Shown one piece after another: positions 55,601 through 64,000 of a stretch of DNA of 64,000 bases. A model generated the notes under the pieces. That model ran no database searches, was not told where the DNA came from, and saw only the letters and a program-made list of their open reading frames with translations. How positions within the stretch are numbered: position 1 is the first letter of the stretch; each line of letters opens with the position of its first letter. The stretch comes from Pristionchus mayeri (taxonomy: Eukaryota > Nematoda > Chromadorea > Rhabditida > Neodiplogasteridae): assembly GCA_036245805.1 (NCBI GenBank), contig BTRK01000005.1, positions 26,331,469 to 26,395,468 of the forward strand, in the 5' to 3' direction. A program made the position numbers and the translations under genes.

Positions 55601-57196
55601 GCCAGTGATGGAGGTGGAGGAAGGGTACCATCCATGCATCGTCGTCACTGGATTGGCCTCGTTGCTTGATGAGGGAGTGGAATCATCCTCCACCACTTTC
55701 ATCCCCAATGATATCAATCTCGGAGGTATGCAATACCATGGGATATCTTGATGACTCACATAGGTGGGCAGGAATTGAAGCTTAAACCTGAATACCGGTA
55801 GGGTTGATGGTCAAACATGGGGAGGTGGATGGGGAACACGCATTTCTTGGCTGGGTTGGTATTCCAAACCGGTGGTGTCTTGAAGCTGGCTTCAATGGTG
55901 CCCACCTATGATGACTCATCTCTGCTCTCGAGGTTCCAATCCGTCCACTCTTCTGCTCACTGGTCCAAATATGGGAGGAAAGTCGACGCTGATGCGACAA
56001 GTGGCAGTACTCTCTGTACTCAGTCAAATAGTGAGTGCTTGGTTATGAATAGATGGATAAGGCGATAGGGGAGTAGATGGGAGAAGGATGAATGGCTAAT
56101 TGGAGGGATCACTGGTGCCTGCGAAGAGCATGCGTCTCTCTCCCATTGATCGAATCTTCACTCGACTAGGAGCAAGTGATCGACTCGTCGCAGGTTGGAG
56201 AGAAGGGAGAGGAGAGGGAGAGGGGAATGGCAGGCCAATCGACGTTCTTCGTCGAGATGAACGAGAGTGCGATCGCCCTGAGAGACGCGACGAAGCACAG
56301 CTTCGCCCTCTTCGATGAATTGGGTCGAGGAACGGGGTGAGTAAGGAAGGAAAGGGAGGGGGGGGGGGTGTTGGAGAACCATGAATGGGCATAGTTTAAC
56401 TATGTTTAGTATTTTGTGAACTATAAATTATAAGGTCGATAAAATACAGTGATGTCCCAATGATCCCCAGTCTCCTCAATGGGGGTGTTTGGTGCCCTAT
56501 TGGGATAAAATACCAGAGGGAGGGGGGGGGGAGGGACGTAAATGTGAATGTGTGAACTGCAGTACACTGGACGGGCAATCTCTGGCATGGGCGATCATGC
56601 AGAGTATGACGAAGAGGATCGGGGCTCGTTCCATCTTCTCCACTCACTACCATGGACTGTGTGAGAGAGTGGAGGGAGACAAGGAGATCTCCCTGATGCA
56701 CATGGTGAGAGAGAGAGAGAAGGGGAGAGAGAGGGAGGAGTCCTTGCAGGGTTGTGTGGTGGAGGACGAAGAGGAGACGGCAGAGACGGCACGAGTCACC
56801 AAGGAGGTCTCGCCCCGCCCTCTAACTACCAACCACTTTTCATCTCCTTTTTCTACTTGTCAATTCTCTTATTCAGTCCGTCACTTTCCTCTACAAACTT
56901 GTCCCGGGAGTTTGTCCTCGTTCGTTCGGATTCAACGCTGCGAGACTGGCTGGAATCGAGGAGCACGTGAGTATACCATCACTCTAAATAGATGCATGTC
57001 CAATAGCGAGAACTAGCGGGAAGAAGTGAACTTATGATTAGTGAAGATAGATGGGTGATTGTAGGTGATTGCTGACTCGTGGAGAGCTGCGAAGAGGACA
57101 TTCGGAGATCAGAAGACACTCAAGAAACTGAAGGAGGAAGCAGAGAGAGGAGCGAGTGTCGAGACACTCAGAAGACTCATCGAGACTGCCTTCTGA
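49658..57196 (+). CDS. msh-6: DNA mismatch repair protein MSH6
   Basis: MutS-alpha subunit recognising base mismatches. 36 exons: 49658-49739, 49783-49913, 49955-50107, 50146-50249, 50297-50366, 50407-50478, 50523-50600, 50895-50997, 51045-51103, 51155-51229, 51276-51353, 51395-51480, 51527-51674, 52827-52976, 53031-53162, 53322-53461, 53530-53614, 53665-53824, 53869-53974, 54019-54081, 54477-54602, 54647-54703, 54749-54803, 54858-54941, 54985-55056, 55087-55197, 55240-55364, 55410-55536, 55602-55725, 55933-56030, 56106-56193, 56234-56336, 56563-56704, 56750-56806, 56877-56966, 57065-57196; 1,221 residues, all phases consistent. N-terminal PIP box QSSLMSFF. Mismatch-binding motif VGKFYELY. 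ATPase: [10 protein letters not shown] (Walker A), ESTFFVE-like [16 protein letters not shown] (Walker B), STHYH. No PWWP domain. The donor after exon 10 is GC. Exon 16 is the least conserved call. Confidence 0.96.
51693..52790. mobile_element. TIR transposon with 9-bp target duplication in msh-6 intron 13, carrying a LINE fragment
   Basis: The terminal inverted repeats begin GGCACTGGCATAGAAGCCCG on the left and mirror as CGGGCTTCTATACCAGTGCC on the right. Homology continues imperfectly further in (cagatcgggtac against gtaccccgatctg). The nonamer TTCAACTCC flanks both ends (51684-51692 and 52791-52799). Without the element the intron would be about 45 bp, like its neighbours. An 8-9-bp duplication fits hAT or Mutator-type transposition. 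No transposase is seen. Confidence 0.9.
52207..52662 (-). pseudogene. Reverse transcriptase C-terminal fragment (non-LTR retrotransposon)
   Basis: A 151-codon open frame on the minus strand contains [13 protein letters not shown] (RT palm downstream segment), YLGGKIS (the Y-L-G motif of RT domain 7) and the thumb-region pattern [24 protein letters not shown], diagnostic of non-LTR retrotransposon RTs of the craniate/nematode endonuclease-RT type. Endonuclease and RT catalytic YxDD segments are absent, so it is a fragment. It lies inside the TIR element at 51693-52790 and opposite to msh-6. Confidence 0.85.
55759..55910. mobile_element. 152-bp TIR element with 8-bp target duplication in msh-6 intron 29
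   Basis: The ends are CATAGGTGGGCA and TGCCCACCTATG, with gaattgaagc / gcttcaat continuing the arms. The octamer ATGACTCA flanks both sides (55751-55758 and 55911-55918). Removing it leaves a 47-bp intron. Confidence 0.88.
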
Positions 57197-57395
57197 TCGC
57201 CCCCTCGCCCTTCCCCTTCCCTCTATTCCCATCCCCTCTCCTGCCTCACTCACCACCATCGATCTCACGATATACCGGTTATCATTCCACATCGGTTATG
57301 GCTATTTTCCCATTGATTCACCCTTAATTGTTAATTTTTTCACCCTGATCTACCCCGTACAATCGAATTTGTTATTTTTACACTGCCGTCGTTTT

Positions 57396-57401
57396 AATAA
57401 A
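57396..57401 (+). terminator. Polyadenylation signal of msh-6
   Basis: AATAAA 200 bp after the msh-6 stop codon. The surrounding 3' UTR sequence is duplicated with this signal at 60245-60250. Confidence 0.6.
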
Positions 57402-57670
57402 ATTTGAGATCGATATTTCTGTGTTCTAGAGGGAAGGAGTTCATAAGTGGGTGTGATGTATTGCAATCGTTCTCGTTTCATTGTCTCATTGGTTTGTGAC
57501 TTCACTAAAAACAGTCTCAATAGAATGCACTGTGTTTATACACAACTCAATAATCTCGTCAAATCAGATGCCCTTTATATCGAGTAAGTGAGGACGGCTA
57601 TTCTTCTCTCGATCTCTCATTTCCATCTCATTTGTTCTTCTTTCTCTTTCCAGTCATCTGCAATCATCAT

Positions 57671-59588
57671 TCACTCCTTCTCATCATCATTCTCCCCATC
57701 CTCTCTCCGCTTCTCTTCACTCTCTTCACTCACATCTCCCGATTGTCTGCTTCCATCTCTGCTCGCATCCGATTTCTTCCCTTCATCGAACACTGGACGA
57801 GGAATCTTCGTGAATGCCTCAAATCAATTCCTTCCTCCCTCTTCTCCCCTCCTCATCCCCTCACCTCGAATCCTTTTGCGATATCTGACATCGCGAATCT
57901 TTCCACTGGATTCTCAGCCCAGCAGCGAGTCTAAATAGTTTTCTCTTCACTTCTCCGATATTCATCAAACCATTATAAGGTTGACGAATCTTGAATCGAT
58001 TCCCGGCCATTCGAGTGGCATTCTGTAGCCCTCCTTCACTTTGACATGCACCTTAATCAATTATCCATCTTTCTCCTCAGAGATCAAAGATCAACCTCTG
58101 CGACCATCATTCCGGGGTATGGTTCCTGGCCATTGTTGAGGATCTCCCAACACATGATACCTACAGTAATCCGTCTCTCTCTATCTCCCCCTCTCTCCCT
58201 CACCGAAGGACCATACATCCGTCTTCTGAGAGTACATTGCAGTACGTAGTGTCTCAGGTGCCAGCCATCTCAATAGATACTCCATTGCTCATCTACCGTA
58301 TCCTACAGTACCTGATGGGGACACGACACTTGGGATTCATCTGGTAGGTAGCACCTATTCTCGAGAGGCCGAAGTCACTGATCTTGACCTGCATTGATTG
58401 CATCATCACTACGCAATCTCTCTTGGATACCTTCCCATCTCCATAGAGACAATTCCTCGAGGCGATATCTCTGTGGAGACAGTTCTTCTCGTGAAGATAC
58501 TCGATTCCCCATGCAGACTCAATCACACATCTGACACGACGCACTCCTCCTACCGTATACCTGAGTGCACATCTCCATCTTCTTCTCTAGTGGACATTCA
58601 TTCTTCTGTAGATACGAGTCGAGTGCTCCATTCGATGCCTGTCATTCTCTTTCTTCTCTTCTCTTCCCAATCTTTCCTTACCAATTCCATCACCAGCATC
58701 AATGGTTCCTGAGTAGCAGCTACTCCGTACAGTCTCACTACATTCGGATGGTTGAAATCACGCATGAGTCGAGCCTGTGATTGGATGAGAAGGGAGAGTC
58801 TTCATTATACTCAACCTCTCTCATGATATCCTTGATCTGCTCTTTAGTCATCACATCCAATTTGGCCAATTTGATGGCCACATCTACCTTCTTTCCTCCC
58901 TTCTTCAGTTTGAGTGTTCCTTTGTGCACCTGAGTACTCCTTCTCTTCTCTTCTCTCTCTTCATTTACTCACTTCTCCAAATGCTCCTTCTCCCAATTTC
59001 TTCGTCGATTCAATGTCCACGTGATCCAATTGCCAGCTTCTACGAGTCGTCGGTCGACTGATCAGACATTTGTAGCTCTGAGATTCACAGTTCACTCAGA
59101 GATCAAAGATCAATCTAACCGAGCTCAGACTTTGCTTCGTATCCACGTAGTGTTTCACCAGGTCGTTCACTCAAAGAGGTGCAATTATCTCACAAAAATC
59201 GAATGCTTGATGCTACAGTATTACCTGAATCGAATGCTTCTTTGTCGATACTGTACTTTCCAGAGCACGATCGATTGATAACGAAATGTTTGATCTACAA
59301 GGGGAAATCGATAATCATAGGATACGGTAAGAGCATCGTCCCCTCTCGTGATCTGCTTACTAACCGCATCTGCCTTGGCATCAAACATGACAGAGAGTAC
59401 GAATTCTCTCCTTCCCGGTTCCTTCGGTTCACTCATTCGAACTAGGAAATCGCCCTCGTTACGTAGTAGTTGCTGAAGTATACGGTAGGTTGGTTACGGT
59501 AGGTTAGTATCGATTGATGAACCTTGATGTCCTCTCGCGGTAAGAGACCGTGGTACCATGGGGCTGCTGACAAATTTGCATCGGCCAT
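57671..59588 (-). CDS. FER/FES-type SH2-domain tyrosine kinase (short nematode form)
   Basis: Non-receptor tyrosine kinase of the expanded nematode Fer-like group. Exons (-): 59588-59523, 59472-59365, 59294-59225, 59169-59120, 59077-58973, 58929-58816, 58774-58682, 58638-58561, 58517-58431, 58388-58312, 58268-58204, 58160-58096, 58051-57971, 57930-57865, 57817-57671 (423 residues, all phases consistent). SH2 domain first: WYHGLLPREDI, EGDFLVRMSEPK, IKHFVIN. Kinase domain: LGEGAFGEV (Gly loop), VDVAIKLAK (catalytic Lys), LYGVAATQEPLMLVMEL (hinge), YLHEKNCLHRDIASRNCLYG (catalytic loop), ISDFGLSR (DFG), WLAPETLR and TDVWSFGIMCWEI. The C-terminal tail is acidic. No F-BAR domain, as in the nematode short forms. 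The ATG directly follows tccag, so an SL-spliced start is likely. Catalytically intact by motif; many relatives act in the germ line or sperm (family knowledge). Confidence 0.95.
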
Positions 59589-60731
59589 CTGGACAGAGTA
59601 CGGTAGGTCAGGGTGGAAGAGGGAAAGAGGGGAGGCACGGTAGGTCAGAGGAAGGGGGACAGAGGGAAATTCACCTGCGAGTAGATCCAGCCGTTCGAGA
59701 CGAGAAAAAGAGAATCGAATGAATGGAGAAAGAGAGGAGGGGGAGGAGGAGGGGAGGGTGGGGGATATGCAAAACAGACTAGGAAGATAATTGCATATTT
59801 CTTATACGTGCATTCGATTATAGATTATAAATAAGTACATTCATTATTTTCACTATGCCATGTGTGTGATTAGGAATAAAAGTTGCGGATGATGTTTCAC
59901 ATCATAGAAAAGAGCGTTAACCCATTGTCTCCGCCCAGGTGAGTCTTCCCCTCTCTGTCCATCCCGTCATCCCTCTCGTGCCTTCTTTGCAGGTTCTGGT
60001 GGAACGTAACAGGATGAGCAACTCGACTCGTTCCGTCCTCTCTTTCATGCTCCCTTCTTCAGTTCCTACCGAGGCATTGACTCCGAAGAAGGAATTCCTC
60101 GAGCCAGAGAAGACTATCACTCTGTCCCCCATGGTGCACTCCTTGTCCAATGCATGTTGTTGTTGATTCATCCGTAATTGTTAATTTTTCACCCTGATCT
60201 ACCCCGTACAATCGAATTTGTTATTTTTACACTGCCGTCGTTTTAATAAAATTCGAGATCGATATTTCTGTGTTCTAGAGGGAAAGGCTCATAATTGGAT
60301 GCGATGGATAGCAATCGGACATCTTCTGTATACATTTATGCGTAGGATGGGGAACTAAAATGGGAATCGGTCACATAACTACTCTGAATGAATGATGAGA
60401 CGAGAGACCAGAGAGGAAGGAGATGTCGAAGTGAAGGATCGACTAACTGATTGCATCTATTGAGTGAATGAGCTGAGAGGTTATTGCAGAGGAGAGAAGT
60501 ATCTCAGTAAGAACATCCATTGGTCCCCTTCAAGGGACGAGTATTGGCCCACTTCTCCTGATAAACATATATGAGATCAATAATCTACCAATATCAAGCT
60601 CGAGAATTAATATTATATATAAATACCAACATCGATCTGCGTCTAAAAATAAGTATGTAATGAGTGAAAGGGGAGGATAAGAACCAAAGGCAAGATGATA
60701 GTGGTCTAGTGTACATAGGCACTCTCCTGAT
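59589..60731. other. Intergenic containing the msh-6 mini-copy
   Basis: Upstream region of the SH2-kinase gene (GA-rich, 59600-59770), then the msh-6-derived fragment (59932-60335), then downstream sequence of the cysteine-rich gene. Confidence 0.6.
59932..60335 (+). pseudogene. Miniature internally deleted copy of msh-6
   Basis: 59935-60123 copies intron 14 plus exon 15 of msh-6 (52974-53162) with few changes, including a Ser to Phe and a Thr to Ala codon. This is followed by a short piece matching the end of intron 15 (ccttgtccaatg-atgttgt), then by the msh-6 3' UTR including the poly(A) signal (57314-57480 matching about 60163-60335). Because the intron is retained it arose by DNA-level duplication with large internal deletions, not retroposition. 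It is separated from the parent by the SH2-kinase gene. Confidence 0.9.
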
Positions 60732-60889
60732 CTACCCTCCAGCTACAGTATCGTAGTTTCCCCGCATCAGTTTACGATGCAGTTGGAATTTCCAAGTGAT
60801 GCCTGCGACACAAATGCAGAGAATGATGAGAACGAAGACCTGAAGAGGAGAGGAGTGAAGAAGGAGAGAGAGAGAGGGGGAGAGGGAGA

Positions 60890-60929
<40 letters not shown>

Positions 60930-62969
60930 GAGCTCACAGTGATCATCGTGGCATTGCTCTCATCAGGAGTGGGCGACTCAGTGGGGGCAACGAATACGAA
61001 GTTCTTCAAAGGAGGAGAAGTCTCTAACTCTGGAATGGACTCATTTCAGAGATCGATTCAATCTCATTCGCTCCCACTCACACTCATCATTCCTCTAGCA
61101 CTACAACACACAACGAGAATAAGTAGCGGACCTCCATTCGTGTTTTTCTCTTCTTCCTTCTCTTCCTTCTCCTTCTCCTCCTTCTCCTCCTTCTCCCCCT
61201 TCTCCTTCACTGCTTCTCCTTCCTCTTCATCTCCCCTCTCCTCCTTCGTATCTTCCTTCTTCCCATTCGACTTCCCATCTATAATTCCCCATCACTCCAT
61301 TCAGTTGCACGATAAGCGACAACGAGAGGGTGAGGGAATAGGGAGAGATGGACAAGAGGACGAGTCATCTGTCAATGCACATTCAGCAATCATATCTCTG
61401 GATTCCCATCCGATAGGAGGAATACGAGACTTCATCGCAGATCGCAGTCATTCCCCTATTCATTGAGTGAGTGGGAGGGATTCAACATACCTTTGCCATT
61501 GTCTGATCCTCGTCGATCGCCATTCACTTCTTCCTCTTCCTCTTCTTCCCCTTCATTCTCTCCTTGCTCTCCTTCGTACTCCTCTTCCTTCTCTTCTCTT
61601 GTCACGGAGTTCTCCAACCTCTCGAGTGCTCCTTCATCCTTCGTCTCAGAGTACTCACTATCTTCTCTCTCTTCTCTGTTCATCCTTACTTCATAGCAAC
61701 TCCTCATAACCAATGATTTCCCTTCGTAATGGGCGCATTTCCCTGTTCCAAAGAGAGGAGCCATCTTCCTCTCTGGATTGAAAGTGGCGCATCCTTCAGC
61801 CACGTACGAATACTGTCCCTTTCCCTTCACAGTCACGCCCATCTCAACATCCATCATCCTTCCTCTTTCCCCTATTTCTCTCACCTTGTAACAGAATTCT
61901 CCGAGGCAAGTTTTGACTTTCGTTTTCTCGTTTTCTCCCTTGATCACTGCAGACACTGAGCGATTGCATTTTTGGACGTCTATCAACTTCTCTTCTTTGG
62001 GAGTCTGAAATTAGAGGCGTGTCTATTTCTTCATTCTGATCTCTTCAGTTCACCAATTTGAATGGTTTCTTGAGATTGCACATATTAGTAGAACAGATGC
62101 ATGATTCCATGTTGAGTAGATCACTCTCTCGAAGGGAATCTTGCTCCTGAGAATCGAATGAGTGAATGAGAGGAAGGGGGAGTCACCTTGATATTTCCCA
62201 GTGGAATGAAGTGAGTGGAAGGAGAGATGGGAGGAAGGGAACATGAGTCGATGGCCCGCTGTTCGAGAAGAGGAAGAGAGTAGTCAAGACATCCCTCAAT
62301 CACTTATTCCTCCTCTCCTCTTCTCATTCTTCTTCCCCTTCTTCTCTCTTGATCTCACCTTGACAGTGAGATCTTTGTTGATGTGACTCGTCCATACACA
62401 GAGATCTCCCGTGCACTTCCCTCTATCGCATCCCTTCGCTCCTTTGGTGCACGAACAAGTGATCTGAGGAAGGAGGAGTGAAGGGAAGGCAACTCACTAT
62501 CCACTCACTTTCTCCCTCTGTTCTTCACTCTTCAGTTTCTTTTTGTTCTTCCTCGAAGTGCAGTGTTTCGTTGAGCAGATGCACGTCTCATTCTGGCAGA
62601 ATCAAACTCGAGATCATTGGGATACAGTATTTCTCACTTCTCCGTCACTCTCACAGCCAGCATTGATTCCCTCTGCCAGCATATCTCCTGAGATGCATCC
62701 CCTCACCGATTGGGACTTCCCCCATCTACAACTTCCTCCATTCGCAGCATGATGAGTGTGACTGACTTGGGATTGAATAGGGAGGAGACGCAGTAGTCAC
62801 CCACACAGTAGGAGGGCTTCGAAGAGGTGCATCCACTCCCTCAAGAGATACTCCTTCCACACCATTCACTCTCGCACTTACCTTCACAAGCTTCGCATTC
62901 GACTGCGAGAGAAGAAGGAAGAGAAGAGAGGAAGAGAGGGAGAAGGAGCGATATACTCGAACGAGGCAT
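60732..62969 (-). CDS. Cysteine-rich type I membrane protein with repeated C-x2-C...ICST modules
   Basis: Exons (-): 62969-62882, 62839-62763, 62715-62638, 62592-62509, 62463-62359, 62258-62187, 62146-62054, 62004-61491, 61278-61132, 61029-60938, 60839-60732 (485 residues; phases agree; the 62763 donor is the weakest). Signal peptide MPRSSISLLLPLFLSSLPSS. Modules of nematode ET/LU type: VECEACEGSGCTSSK with YCVGDYCVSS, GCISGD, CESDGENETCICSTKHC; then TCSCTKGAKGCDRGKCTGDL, ESCICSTNMCNLKKP; then KTCLGEFCYKV, EGCATFNPE and MRSCYEVRMN. A long Glu/Lys-rich stalk (residues ~300-420) follows, then one TM helix (VFVLIILCICVAGI) and a short tail ending DTVAGG. Extracellular, function unknown. The duplicated module layout suggests internal repeat expansion. 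Confidence 0.82.
60892..60932. repeat. (GA)n microsatellite
   Basis: GA dinucleotide run in the last intron of the cysteine-rich membrane protein gene. Confidence 0.9.
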
Positions 62970-64000
62970 AACCCCTCGAAGAGGACTGAAAGGAAGACCT
63001 GTATGGAATGAGGAAGAATGACGTGATCGTAGGGGGGAAGGAGAAGGAAGGAAAGGAGTTGCAACTGAGGTTGGTATGAGTCGATTCGTAGAGGGAGAAA
63101 GAGGAGAGAGAAGAGAGAGAAGGAGAGGGAAGAAGGACTCCTATTGGGGTCTCCCCTTTCGGATGATGATGGAAGAAGAAGGAGAGCACGTTCGATAAAG
63201 GAGGAAGAAGGGAGGAAAGGCAATATGAAAAGAGAAGACAAGAGAGGCAATGGGGAAAGAAGATCGAGGTAGATGTAGAGGGAGGGGGGAGATGGATGAA
63301 TGAAGGAATAGAGGGAGAATGAGGACTTACCTATTTGAAGAAGAAGAAGGAGAAGAAAAAGAAGGGGGAAGAGAGGGGATAATGCATGAGATAGAGAAAG
63401 ACTAAGGAATTTAGAGAGAGTGGCGAAGAAGGCGAAGAAGAGAAATGGTTAGTCTCCTCCTTCCTCTAAGAGTAATGAAGTAGGGTGAGAAAGAGAGGGA
63501 AGAATAGAAGATGAGACTGAAGAGAAGGAGGATTAATCAATGATAAGCAAGTAAGCGAGAAAAGGGAAGATCGATGAGGACTTGCGAAGAGAGAGAGGGG
63601 GGGGGTGGTGGAGAGGAGGGGGTATACTCAAACAAGGCATGTCTCGTCTCTCCATTGTAGAAGGGGAAGCTCAATGCACGGGGAGAGGGAGTGGGAGAAG
63701 GGATGACGATTCTCGAAGAGAAGGAAGGGAGGAAGGAAGAAGGGGAGGTGAGGTGAGATCAGGGGAACGAGAGACAATTTTTACCCCATCGATGAGACAT
63801 CACTGCTTAAGAGTTGAACTCACCACATAAAAAGGCTATTTTTCGTTTCTTTTTTATATAAGATGGAGATCTTTTCCGGTGTCGTTCGAGATTGTTCCCT
63901 TTTCTTTTCCTTCTCTTCTCGAATCACGAGACGAGAAATGGAATTACATAATGGATAATCCACTGTAAAACGTGTAGATCGAAGAAGAGTAGAGGAGTTA
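62970..64000. other. GA-rich upstream sequence, possible paralogous first exon
   Basis: Strongly purine-rich, with no complete gene. On the minus strand at about 63639 an ATG (MPCLSIPP...) and the flanking 'tatactc(a/g)aac(a/g)aggcat' resemble the signal-peptide exon of the neighbouring gene at 62969, suggesting a partial duplication. The rest shows nothing I can support. Confidence 0.35.

Noticed and set aside
58518..58560. Frameshift in the SH2-kinase between MEMCTQ and the HRD exon
   Set aside because: Using the acceptor gattgag (exon starting at 58517, SAWGIEYL) instead of the nearer gtcag restores the frame and the family sequence.
1..64000. CRISPR arrays, bacterial operons or viral genes
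   Set aside because: All confident genes are intron-rich nematode genes. The direct repeats present are minisatellite or duplicated palindromes, with no spacer structure.

Overview
The window is nuclear DNA from a nematode, most likely a diplogastrid of the Pristionchus type. That placement is an inference from three things: the gene families (ZP-domain cuticlin, TWiK K+ channel, AlbA_2/Schlafen-like protein, nematode tyrosinase, a cysteine-rich C-x2-C / ICST surface protein), the large number of exons separated by 30-60-bp pyrimidine- or purine-biased introns, and the density of foldback repeats. The exon chains given here were built by hand from splice sites, codon phase and family conservation. 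Phase agrees at almost every junction of the main genes.

Layout from left to right. 44-1338 is an inverted-repeat element. 2373-13683 (+) is a tyrosinase whose seventh and eighth exons are separated by a 9.56-kb intron packed with palindromic elements. Its 3' end runs into a further repeat, a 500-N assembly gap (14549-15048) and a GA-rich minisatellite. 17621-21186 (+) encodes an unrecognised basic/AT-hook-like protein. 22213-22611 (+) is an acyl-CoA-binding protein. 22895-24845 (-) is a cuticlin-type ZP-domain membrane protein. 26574-36463 (-) appears to be one AlbA_2/Schlafen-like gene whose 8.6-kb third intron contains a complete same-strand TWiK potassium channel gene (31703-34921). 36641-39774 (-) is a WD40 protein with a Glu/Arg-rich tail. 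40097-44736 (-) is dipeptidyl peptidase III. 45707-46319 (+) is a small Ly6-like, probably GPI-anchored protein. 46411-48861 (-) is the ribosome biogenesis protein RRP7. 49658-57196 (+) is the complete mismatch-repair gene msh-6 in 36 exons. 57671-59588 (-) is a FER-type SH2-tyrosine kinase. 59932-60335 is a miniature, internally deleted copy of msh-6. 60732-62969 (-) is a cysteine-rich type I membrane protein.

The genes do not form a pathway or an operon. Several are housekeeping (msh-6, RRP7, DPP3, ACBP) and several are typical nematode surface, signalling or cuticle genes. The most notable feature is the structure of the non-coding DNA. Introns are repeatedly enlarged by foldback or TIR elements, and in several cases the 8-9-bp target-site duplication is still readable, so removing the element restores a normal ~40-60-bp intron. 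No CRISPR array, rRNA or intact tRNA was seen.
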